NCBI RefSeq assembly: GCF_001685025.1
Contig: NZ_MAYU01000001.1
Span: 1,185,971-1,249,970 of the forward strand
From: Bacillus sp. FJAT-27225
Lineage (GTDB): Bacteria; Bacillota; Bacilli; Bacillales; Cytobacillaceae
Length of the DNA stretch: 64,000 nt
Direction of reading: 5' to 3'
The notes under the pieces are model-generated. The model was not told the DNA's origin and searched no databases. It saw only the letters and a program-made list of their open reading frames with translations. A program made the translations under genes and the position numbers. Positions 55,614 to 62,366 of the stretch are shown in pieces; position 1 is the first letter of the stretch, and the number at the start of each line of letters is the position of its first letter.

Positions 55614-56567
55614 CTAAGACTTTAGTTTCTTTTGCAATTCGTTATATTCTTCTTCATTAATCGATCCATCAACGAGCATTTTACGAAGCTGGGCGACTTT
55701 CATCCCATCCACTTTCGTTTCAATTGCAGCTTCAGGCACGGTTTGTTGCCGCCTTTTCATAAAGAGCAGCAGTAATCCTGCAGTCAGGACGCTCGCAGCA
55801 GAAATGCCTGCTATCGTAAATCCGAGCGGCACCTTTTCCGCCTTAACGGCCTTTGCCGGCGCTTGTTTCCCAACAGTCGATTCCATCAATTCATTCGTTG
55901 TCTTTGTTTCTGTACGGTCATACGAAAGGTGGACAGTGAAATCCTGTTCAGGCTTCATGTTCGCTGTCTGGTAAATATGCTTCTTCAAACCATAAGAATC
56001 GCCATGAGGTGTTTCAGTTGGAGCCGGATCCAGTTTCAATTTTGAGGACTCCATTGGTTCCACAACAACCACATTAAACATCGCAATATCTGTAAAGCTT
56101 TTGAATGTGTAGTCAAGCATTTTACTCTGTTTATCTGCTTTTATCGCATCTGTATAAAATTCGATAATGAATTTATATTGTTCCTTAGGCTGGATCTCCC
56201 TGCTTGTTTGCCAGGAAATCGTCCCTTTCTCCTGATCAAGCTCATACTCAATTTCGTACATCTGGGACAGGTCACTTGCATAATCGGCTACAAATCCGAT
56301 CCGAAAGTTTTTGTCCTCAACCGGCAGCGGGATTTCTATTTTTCCCTTTTGCGCCTTGTCCGAGGAATTAATCAGGCTGCCTTGATATCCAATCAACAAC
56401 GGAGGCTGTTCCGATTTCTTATCCTCTGGATGGTTCGCGAATTCCGGCAGAACCTGGACCGTCAGCTCTTCAAGCTTCAGGACATTCTCGTTCTTTTCTT
56501 CTGCAAAAGCCGCTCCCGGCAGCAATAGTATGAAACAAAAGATTAGACTGGCTATTTTGTTGCCCAT
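55614..56567 (-). CDS. Exported, membrane-anchored protein with C-terminal SHOCT-like helix pair; first gene of the nrf operon
   Basis: A 317-residue product not recognised by family. Signal peptide (MGNKIASLIFCFILLLPGAAFA) cut near residue 22, a beta-rich extracytoplasmic domain of about 210 residues (two parts: LLIGYQGSLIN...VSWQTS-like and FTVHLSYDRTE), one membrane helix (about 256-280), then a cytoplasmic tail ending in a SHOCT-like motif LRKMLVDGSINEEEYNEL. No heme-binding CXXCH and no Cys pair. Position upstream of ccmF by 22 bases suggests a role in cytochrome assembly. ATG at 56567 after AAAGGAAG; the frame to 56645 lacks an SD. Confidence 0.7.
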   Translation of the reverse strand: MGNKIASLIFCFILLLPGAAFAEEKNENVLKLEELTVQVLPEFANHPEDKKSEQPPLLIGYQGSLINSSDKAQKGKIEIPLPVEDKNFRIGFVADYASDLSQMYEIEYELDQEKGTISWQTSREIQPKEQYKFIIEFYTDAIKADKQSKMLDYTFKSFTDIAMFNVVVVEPMESSKLKLDPAPTETPHGDSYGLKKHIYQTANMKPEQDFTVHLSYDRTETKTTNELMESTVGKQAPAKAVKAEKVPLGFTIAGISAASVLTAGLLLLFMKRRQQTVPEAAIETKVDGMKVAQLRKMLVDGSINEEEYNELQKKLKS

Positions 56568-56654
56568 CTGGCCACTTCCTTTCAAAGAGCTAAGTTTACG
56601 CGATTTGATTATTCGCCTACGCCCACTAATTCGAACAATTAGCATTCAAGTTGA

Positions 56655-56704
56655 TACCTTATTTAAACCATGGATAGGAGTGCCATTCTGTGACCTAAAT
56701 CACA
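56655..56704 (-). promoter_or_regulatory. Fnr-type operator and promoter of the nrf operon
   Basis: TGTGACCTAAATCACA at 56689-56704 is a perfect TGTGA-N6-TCACA palindrome, the Fnr/Crp-family site. Placed at -41.5 it would give a transcription start near 56655, with TTTAAAT (complement of 56661-56667) as the -10. Fnr activates anaerobic genes from this distance in B. subtilis. Binding is inferred. Confidence 0.75.
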
Positions 56705-56714
56705 AAATTTTTTC

Positions 56715-56862
56715 TAGTTCTTACCGAATTGTGAACGTAAAATGAGGGAGTCTTTCACAAATAACCCAGCATTTCGCTTTACTCTCACTTTTTATTTATG
56801 TGAAACGTGTGAAGTAAATATGAAGATTTGATGAACTTACACAAAACGTTCACAAATATTTT
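56715..56862. promoter_or_regulatory. ResD-like motif cluster upstream of the nrf operon
   Basis: Several TTGTGAAC/TTTGTGAAC-like phrases: TTGTGAACG near 56728, ATGTGAAACGTGTGAAG near 56798-56815, and on the minus strand TTTGTGAACGTTTTGTGTAA (about 56837-56856). They resemble the TTTGTGAAT boxes bound by ResD in B. subtilis nitrite/nitrate genes. Low information content, so tentative. Confidence 0.45.
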
Positions 56863-56868
56863 TAATAG

Positions 56869-56898
56869 CAAAAAAACAGGAGCCCATTAAGCCCCTGC
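56869..56898 (-). terminator. Terminator of the small hydrophilic protein gene
   Basis: CAGGGGC pairs with GCTCCTG (one G-U) on the minus strand, followed by seven T. Confidence 0.75.
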
Positions 56899-56906
56899 CT
56901 TCAAAA

Positions 56907-57080
56907 TTATTGATTATTTTCCACATGCATTTTTGATTTGACTGGCTGGCCGCCTTTTCTTTCGTAGGCTTTCTTTGCCCTGTCAATGAGGTTTAAATCA
57001 GTTCCAACTTCTACATCCTGGCTGTTATAGCCATTGCGGGTCTTTTGCTCAGGGTTGTTTTGCTTTGAACGCTTTTTCAT
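56907..57080 (-). CDS. Small hydrophilic protein, possibly of the GlgD-annotated Bacillus group
   Basis: A 57-residue basic, hydrophilic product beginning MKKRSKQNNPEQKTRNGYNSQ, with DLNLIDRAKKAYERK in the middle. Short proteins of this kind in bacilli have been labelled glycogen biosynthesis protein GlgD or YfhD-like; such labels are unreliable and no enzymatic role is likely for this size. Strong SD GGGAGG, 7 bases before the ATG at 57080. It follows ytzC in the same direction. Confidence 0.7.
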   Translation of the reverse strand: MKKRSKQNNPEQKTRNGYNSQDVEVGTDLNLIDRAKKAYERKGGQPVKSKMHVENNQ

Positions 57081-57093
57081 CCTTCCGCCTCCC

Positions 57094-57357
57094 TTAGTAA
57101 CGCTGCAGAATCAAATCATTCTGGACTTGCTGGAGTTGAAGCCTCATCCTGTTCAGCCTTTCGCGCTGCTGGGAGTTGGCACTCATTGCAAGGACTGCCA
57201 TTTCGTTATAAGCATTCTCCAGTACTTGCAATGCCTCGGTATACCCTTCTGCATTATAATGCTCCTGCCTGGCAGTATGGTTATATTGATCCTGCGCAAA
57301 TTCAATTGCTTGCTGGCATCTATGGATATAATCCTCAATTGATTGTCGGGTTGCCAT
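57094..57357 (-). CDS. ytzC: DUF2524 family protein YtzC
   Basis: An 87-residue all-helical, glutamine-rich cytoplasmic protein (MATRQSIEDYIHRCQQAIEFAQDQYN...), matching YtzC of B. subtilis in sequence and in its place beside ytqA. No function is established. SD GGGGGG precedes the ATG. 13 bases separate it from the downstream small gene. Confidence 0.88.
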   Translation of the reverse strand: MATRQSIEDYIHRCQQAIEFAQDQYNHTARQEHYNAEGYTEALQVLENAYNEMAVLAMSANSQQRERLNRMRLQLQQVQNDLILQRY

Positions 57358-57562
57358 TAACGTCCCCCCTACTTATTATTCAGCCCTCTTTTGGACTGGA
57401 ATCTGCAGCATGCAGCTTCCCTCTTATTTTGTTCACTGCCGCGTTATCTATCACTCGATATTAATGGGAAGAAATGAAATGGCTTAACAGTGGACTTCAT
57501 GGTAAAATTCTTTTTATGCCAAACATCTTTGGCAAAACTAAGAAATGATGGGGTGTCCCGAA

Positions 57563-58546
57563 ATGGAACGTTTAAACCCTTTTCCATACGCATTAGACCA
57601 TAAACGATACCATTCCTGGAATTATCACTTGCGCCAGGAGTTTGGCCATAAGGTATTTAAAGTCGCATTGGATGGCGGCTTTGACTGCCCTAACCGAGAC
57701 GGCACTGTTGCCCACGGAGGATGCACATTTTGCAGCGCAGCCGGTTCTGGCGATTTTGCCGGCAGGCGAATCGATGAGCTCGAAGTCCAATTCAACGAAA
57801 TTAAGGAAAAAATGCATACAAAATGGAAAGACGGCAAATACATGGCCTATTTTCAGGCTTTCACAAATACTCATGCTCCAGTATCAGTACTGCGGGAAAA
57901 GTTTGAATCGGTTCTTAAGCAGGATGGAGTGGTCGGCCTCTCAATTGCAACCAGACCGGATTGCCTCCCTGATGACGTGGTTGAGTACCTCGCTGAGTTG
58001 AATCAACGAACGTATTTATGGGTTGAACTTGGCTTGCAGACGATCCATGAAAACACAGCACAACTGGTCAACAGGGCCCACGACTTTGCGTGTTATGTAA
58101 AGGGCATTGAAAAGCTCCGCAAGCACGGAATTAGAATCTGTACACATATTATTAACGGACTTCCTTTAGAAACACCGGAAATGATGATGGAAACTGCACG
58201 TGAGGTTGCAAAGCTCGATGTTCAGGGAATCAAAATCCATCTCCTCCACCTTCTAAAAGGAACACCGATGGTAAAACAGTATGAAAAAGGCCTGCTCGAG
58301 TTTTTGTCCCTTGAAGACTATGTCACCCTCGTTTGCGACCAGCTTGAGGTGCTTCCCCCTGAAATGATTATCCATCGGATAACCGGGGACGGGCCTATCG
58401 ATTTGATGGTCGGCCCAATGTGGAGTGTGAATAAATGGGAAGTGCTGAATAGTATCGATGCGGAACTAGTGCGGCGGAACAGCTGGCAGGGGAAGCTTTT
58501 TGAAAAGGCCGAGATGGCGGAAAGGAGAATTTTCCATGAAGCTTGA
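57563..58546 (+). CDS. ytqA: Radical SAM protein YtqA (MnmL), tRNA wobble uridine modification
   Basis: A 327-residue radical SAM enzyme with the cluster motif C42-x11-C54-xx-C57 (TIGR01212 family type), then a TIM-barrel core and YFQAFTNTHAPV. In B. subtilis this protein has been reported as MnmL, acting on cmnm5 tRNA wobble uridines before MnmM; I give this from memory. The ATG at 57563 (MERLNPFPY) follows GGGGTG and aligns with the homologue; the frame to 57545 is not needed. It overlaps ytqB by 11 bases. Confidence 0.92.
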   Translation: MERLNPFPYALDHKRYHSWNYHLRQEFGHKVFKVALDGGFDCPNRDGTVAHGGCTFCSAAGSGDFAGRRIDELEVQFNEIKEKMHTKWKDGKYMAYFQAFTNTHAPVSVLREKFESVLKQDGVVGLSIATRPDCLPDDVVEYLAELNQRTYLWVELGLQTIHENTAQLVNRAHDFACYVKGIEKLRKHGIRICTHIINGLPLETPEMMMETAREVAKLDVQGIKIHLLHLLKGTPMVKQYEKGLLEFLSLEDYVTLVCDQLEVLPPEMIIHRITGDGPIDLMVGPMWSVNKWEVLNSIDAELVRRNSWQGKLFEKAEMAERRIFHEA

Positions 58547-59108
58547 CGGAGTGCTTCCTTTTGCAAGAGGGCTTTTACAAAAAGCGGTTCAAGAAGGCGG
58601 AAGCGCAATCGATGCGACGATGGGGAATGGCCATGATACGCTTTTCCTGGCAAATCTCGTTGGTGAAATGGGCAGAGTCTTTTCGTTCGATATTCAGGCT
58701 GAAGCAATCGAAGCCACCTCTAAACGGCTTGAGGATGCAGGCGTCGCAGACAGGGCGAAGCTTTTTCAAACGGGCCACGAGAATGCCGCCTCCTGTATTC
58801 CGGAGAGTTTCCACGGAAAGTTGCAGGCCGCCATTTTCAACCTTGGCTATCTGCCAGGCAGTGACAAGACGATCATTACTAAATCCGGGACGACCATTTC
58901 TGCGGTGGAACAAATATTCGAAATGCTTTCCCCCGATGGCATCATTGTTCTGGTAGTTTATCACGGCCATGAAGGCGGTGCAGAAGAACGAGACAACTTG
59001 CTCAAGTTCGCAATTGGGCTCGACCAAAAGAAAGCCTATGTCCTCCAATACGGATTCATCAACCAGAAAAACAATCCTCCATTCATTGTCGCAATCGAAA
59101 AAAGGTAA
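58536..59108 (+). CDS. mnmM: tRNA mnm5U34 methyltransferase MnmM (YtqB)
   Basis: A 190-residue class I SAM methyltransferase with motif I IDATMGNGHDTLFLA, FNLGYLPGSDK as motif IV, and VVYHGHEGG. YtqB of B. subtilis methylates nm5U34 to mnm5U34 in tRNA (MnmM). The ATG at 58536 (MKLDGVL) has AAAGGAG upstream and sits inside the end of ytqA, suggesting coupled translation. A terminator follows at 59147. Confidence 0.93.
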   Translation: MKLDGVLPFARGLLQKAVQEGGSAIDATMGNGHDTLFLANLVGEMGRVFSFDIQAEAIEATSKRLEDAGVADRAKLFQTGHENAASCIPESFHGKLQAAIFNLGYLPGSDKTIITKSGTTISAVEQIFEMLSPDGIIVLVVYHGHEGGAEERDNLLKFAIGLDQKKAYVLQYGFINQKNNPPFIVAIEKR

Positions 59109-59146
59109 GAGGCTTTACTAATGGGTTCTCTCTTTAGGTGCAAAGT

Positions 59147-59178
59147 GGAAAAGCATGGCGATCGCCATGCTTTTTCCA
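59147..59178 (+). terminator. Terminator of ytqAB
   Basis: GGAAAAGCATGGC pairs with GCCATGCTTTTTCC around GATC, ending T-rich. Confidence 0.8.
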
Positions 59179-59239
59179 TTTGAAACCACTGGTGTTTTAG
59201 TGATTAATCAACTTACGGCCGAGATAGAATATGTATGAG

Positions 59240-59432
59240 AATTCATAGGCGGAGAATTTCCGGTTAATGTATATAAGGGGGCTTAAGAAGTTGGTATAAG
59301 CGGAGATATTCCGGTTAACTTCACTAAATAAAGTCAAAATACAATGATTTTTACATATAAACGGAAAAACTCCCCTTATTTTCAGGGAAATATGGGTATT
59401 TCCCAATTTAAGCGGAATGTTTCCGTTTATTT
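59240..59432. repeat. Four spaced inverted-repeat units (family C), spacing about 51-61 bp
   Basis: Units near 59245, 59296, 59357 and 59409, of the type ATAAGCGGAGATATTCCGGTTA: each is a short imperfect palindrome TAAGCGGAA..TTCCGNTTA. Most of the 59109-59683 gap is taken by these and two terminators; the part 59460-59630 shows nothing convincing. Confidence 0.7.
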
Positions 59433-59628
59433 ATCAAACACTGGGAAATCAACATTCAGTTATAACAGCTAAAAACCCTTTCCCATTGCGAACTGTTTGT
59501 ATAATCAATTCATTGAGTCTTGCTGCAGGAGCGGGAGACGCTCTTGGGCCAATACGAATTTCTTGAATTCCCTGATCAGATATTATGATTTAAATTATTC
59601 AAATCATCCAAATAATTCAGCAGTACAA

Positions 59629-59675
59629 ATTAAAAGCTGCCCCGAAAGGCAAGTACCTTTCGGGGCAGCTTTGTT
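59629..59675. terminator. Terminator of ytpB
   Basis: AAGCTGCCCCGAAAGG pairs with CCTTTCGGGGCAGCTT, with T-rich sides on both strands. Confidence 0.85.
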
Positions 59676-59683
59676 TGATTAAA

Positions 59684-60748
59684 TCAGCTTTGTTTTTGAA
59701 ACAGCCGGTACGCTATACCGTTCATATAGAAAAATTTGCTAATCGGTCCGCCAGCTTTGATGATTTGTTTAGCCAGCTTTCTGACTCCTTCCTGGCTACG
59801 AACTTTGCTGTCTGATAAATACAACCCCAGAAGTCCTCTGTTAATCAGCTTGTGGAACTGCTGATTTGGCAGACCCTCGATATGGCGATCGGCTTCCTTC
59901 ATAAAGTGTAGAAGTCGATTGAACAAAGTTTCCTGGTTTTTGTAATAAAAACAGAAATTCAGATCTCCGCCAAGCCTGTCCTCCTCCTGATCAATAAAGT
60001 AATCAAGAAGAATGTGTAATCCTTGGATATAAGGAAAATAGCCATTGACAACTTTCCTGGCATCTTCACTTTTAAAGCCACTTCCCATTGCATACGAAAC
60101 AAGGCAGAAAACGCCAAGTGTAGACCCTGAACACGCCGAAAACTCATACCATTCCATGTCGGGCATTCTCTTTTTATGGCGTTCAAACCACTCTTTCAGC
60201 CGCCCTTCCCTTTCGTCCTGGCGTACATGCTTGTGAACCTGGAGCTCACAATAATAGCCGCATAGCTCAAGGAGATAATCCTGGATAACTGGATAACTAT
60301 CCACCGACTGAAGGGCTTTCTTGCAAGTGGAAACAAGCTCTGCCAAATACCCTCCATCATCCTGGTCTTCCCGTTTGCTGTAATAATCTCCATAGCGTGG
60401 GCCAGGCAAGAGGGAATCGAACATGGCATCGTGCAGGCTGGCAAAGTCATCAGGGTCGAGCGAGGTGCTGCGGTCGCACAGATTATCGAGATAATCGCTG
60501 ATTGTTTGGTAGGCAACAATAAATTTGATTGCCTTCCTGTACTCTTTTTTTGCTATTAACCCAAGAATGGATCCTCCCTCACAATGGAAGGTCTTTGTAT
60601 CAATACTGGCAAGTGCCTGTTTGCGGAGCTCGTGATTTGGAATTGCTTGAGCACGCTTTTTCCAATAAGCCAACTCTTCCTTTACTGCCGGGAAAATTTT
60701 ACGGTAGCTTACCGCCATAAGCCCGACTGGTTTTACTGGAATAATCAA
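59684..60748 (-). CDS. ytpB: Tetraprenyl-beta-curcumene synthase YtpB (DUF2600)
   Basis: A 354-residue large terpene synthase of the YtpB family, which cyclises heptaprenyl diphosphate to tetraprenyl-beta-curcumene, a precursor of sesquarterpenes in spores and cells. Family motifs: KTFHCEGGS, the acidic DYLDNLCD at 85-92, EDQDDGGYLAELV, and ILLDYFIDQEEDRLGGDLNFC. TTG start at 60748 (MIIPVKPVGLM) is 7 bases after AGGTGG and aligns with the B. subtilis N-terminus; the frame to 60850 has no SD. It lies 110 bases downstream of ytpA. Confidence 0.92.
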   Translation of the reverse strand: MIIPVKPVGLMAVSYRKIFPAVKEELAYWKKRAQAIPNHELRKQALASIDTKTFHCEGGSILGLIAKKEYRKAIKFIVAYQTISDYLDNLCDRSTSLDPDDFASLHDAMFDSLLPGPRYGDYYSKREDQDDGGYLAELVSTCKKALQSVDSYPVIQDYLLELCGYYCELQVHKHVRQDEREGRLKEWFERHKKRMPDMEWYEFSACSGSTLGVFCLVSYAMGSGFKSEDARKVVNGYFPYIQGLHILLDYFIDQEEDRLGGDLNFCFYYKNQETLFNRLLHFMKEADRHIEGLPNQQFHKLINRGLLGLYLSDSKVRSQEGVRKLAKQIIKAGGPISKFFYMNGIAYRLFQKQS

Positions 60749-60858
60749 TTCAAAACCACCTACTTCTCTTCTGTAAGCACTTGCTTTGAAAAAAGCAAGG
60801 CTGGATCTAATCTGAAGCAGGAGGAGAGTGTTCTCCCCTGCAAGTGTCAAAAGAGCGG

Positions 60859-61662
60859 CTAAATGATATAGCCGATTGCCCTTAATTGACTGTTTACAAA
60901 ATCTATTGCATATTGAAATACTTGCTCACGCTCTGGTTCGTTGAATATTTCATGGTAAAGGCCAGGCCATTCCTTATACCGCTTCTCCGACAATGGAACC
61001 TGGTTAAACCAGCTGCTGACAGCCTTTTTGTTTACGATCAGGTCATCGCCAGCCTGCATGACGAGAGTTGGGATGTCCTGGGTTTTGGACAGATCTTCAA
61101 ACGCTGTTTTCATTGCATCCTGCAATTCCCGATACCATCTTACCGATACCTTGGTCACGTACAACGTATCATTCGAGTCCGCTTCCTGGACATCCTTGTT
61201 TCGTGTCGCCATTTGGACAGTAAGCCCTGAATTCATCCGAAGCGAAGGGAAAATAACATTCATGCCGTAGGAAAGGCCATTAATAACCTTTGATGGCTTA
61301 TGGACGAGCCCGAGGCATGGCGAGGATAAAATAGCGCCTGCTAGTGTGTGTTCCTCTTCCTGCAATAGCCTGATCGCAATGAGCCCTCCCATGCTATGGC
61401 CAAGCAGGAACACAGGCAATCCATATGTATAGGCGGCCTGAATCCAATCTTTCACCTCTGTCAAATAGTCATCAAAGGAATCAATATGGCCCCTTAGTGA
61501 ACGGGTTGTCATTCCCTGGCCCGGCAAATCACCCATAATAACATGGAAGCCTGATGTTCTCCACATCTCGATTAGCCATCCATAGCGCCCGTGGTGCTCC
61601 ATAGCTCCATGAATCATGACAATAACCGCTTTCGCTTCTCCGTCAGCTTCCCATTTCCACAT
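60859..61662 (-). CDS. ytpA: Lysophospholipase-type alpha/beta hydrolase YtpA
   Basis: A 267-residue alpha/beta hydrolase with oxyanion region MIHGAMEHHGRY, nucleophile S90 in GHSMGG, and acid and base in QAGDDLIVN and YHEIFNE. YtpA makes the phospholipid antibiotic bacilysocin in B. subtilis and resembles lysophospholipases and monoacylglycerol lipases. ATG at 61662 after AGGAGG; the longer frame to 61743 lacks an SD. Co-directional with ytpB. Confidence 0.92.
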   Translation of the reverse strand: MWKWEADGEAKAVIVMIHGAMEHHGRYGWLIEMWRTSGFHVIMGDLPGQGMTTRSLRGHIDSFDDYLTEVKDWIQAAYTYGLPVFLLGHSMGGLIAIRLLQEEEHTLAGAILSSPCLGLVHKPSKVINGLSYGMNVIFPSLRMNSGLTVQMATRNKDVQEADSNDTLYVTKVSVRWYRELQDAMKTAFEDLSKTQDIPTLVMQAGDDLIVNKKAVSSWFNQVPLSEKRYKEWPGLYHEIFNEPEREQVFQYAIDFVNSQLRAIGYII

Positions 61663-61796
61663 ACGAATTCCTCCTAAAACCGAACTGCTCAATAAAAGTA
61701 CTATATCACACCTGCGTTTACTGAAAACCCAATTTGCTTGCATCTGCTTTCCGCTTCGATAAAATGAAACATAGATTGTGGTAAAGGAGTGTCAAT

Positions 61797-62324
61797 ATGA
61801 TTTACCCTTACAAAGGCAAGTATCCTCAAATACATAATACGGCATTCATCGCCGACTTTGCGACCATAACCGGTGATGTTGAAATCGGACCAGAATCAGG
61901 TATCTGGTTTAATACCGTCATCCGCGGTGACATCGCGCCGACAATTATTGGCAAGCGTGTTAATATTCAGGACAACTCAGTCCTCCACCAAAGCCCCAAT
62001 AATCCGTTAGTTCTTGAGGATGAGGTTACAGTCGGGCATCAATGTATCCTCCACAGCTGCATCATCAGGAAAAATGCGCTAATCGGTATGGGATCTATCA
62101 TTATGGACAAAGCGGAAATTGGTGAAGGGGCATTTATCGGAGCTGGCAGCCTTGTTCCCCCCGGCAAAAAAATCCCCCCAGGCACACTCGCGCTTGGACG
62201 TCCCGCCAAAGTAATCAGGGAACTGAATAATGAAGATATCCAGGAAATGCAGAGAATTACAAAGGAATATGCAGAAAAAGCGCAGTATTATAAAGAACTT
62301 GCCCAAGGCGGCGAAGATAAATAG
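61797..62324 (+). CDS. ytoA: Gamma-carbonic anhydrase family protein YtoA
   Basis: A 175-residue left-handed beta-helix (hexapeptide repeat) protein of the gamma-carbonic anhydrase family. The three metal histidines H64, H81 and H86 are present, in NIQDNSVLH and VTVGHQCILH. Many bacterial members have low or no anhydrase activity, so the reaction is uncertain. SD AAAGGAG precedes the ATG. Single gene, divergent from ytpA. Confidence 0.93.
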   Translation: MIYPYKGKYPQIHNTAFIADFATITGDVEIGPESGIWFNTVIRGDIAPTIIGKRVNIQDNSVLHQSPNNPLVLEDEVTVGHQCILHSCIIRKNALIGMGSIIMDKAEIGEGAFIGAGSLVPPGKKIPPGTLALGRPAKVIRELNNEDIQEMQRITKEYAEKAQYYKELAQGGEDK

Positions 62325-62326
62325 AC

Positions 62327-62366
62327 AGAAGGAGGCGGACCCTAAGGGAGCGCCTCCTTTCTTTGT
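62327..62366 (+). terminator. Terminator of ytoA (convergent with asnB)
   Basis: AGAAGGAGGCG pairs with CGCCTCCTTTCT around a 12-base loop, followed by a short T-rich end. Confidence 0.7.

Noticed and set aside
59497-59682. 61-residue plus-strand frame before ytpB
   Set aside because: Starts at a TTG in a TATAAT-like context without SD and runs into the ytpB terminator.
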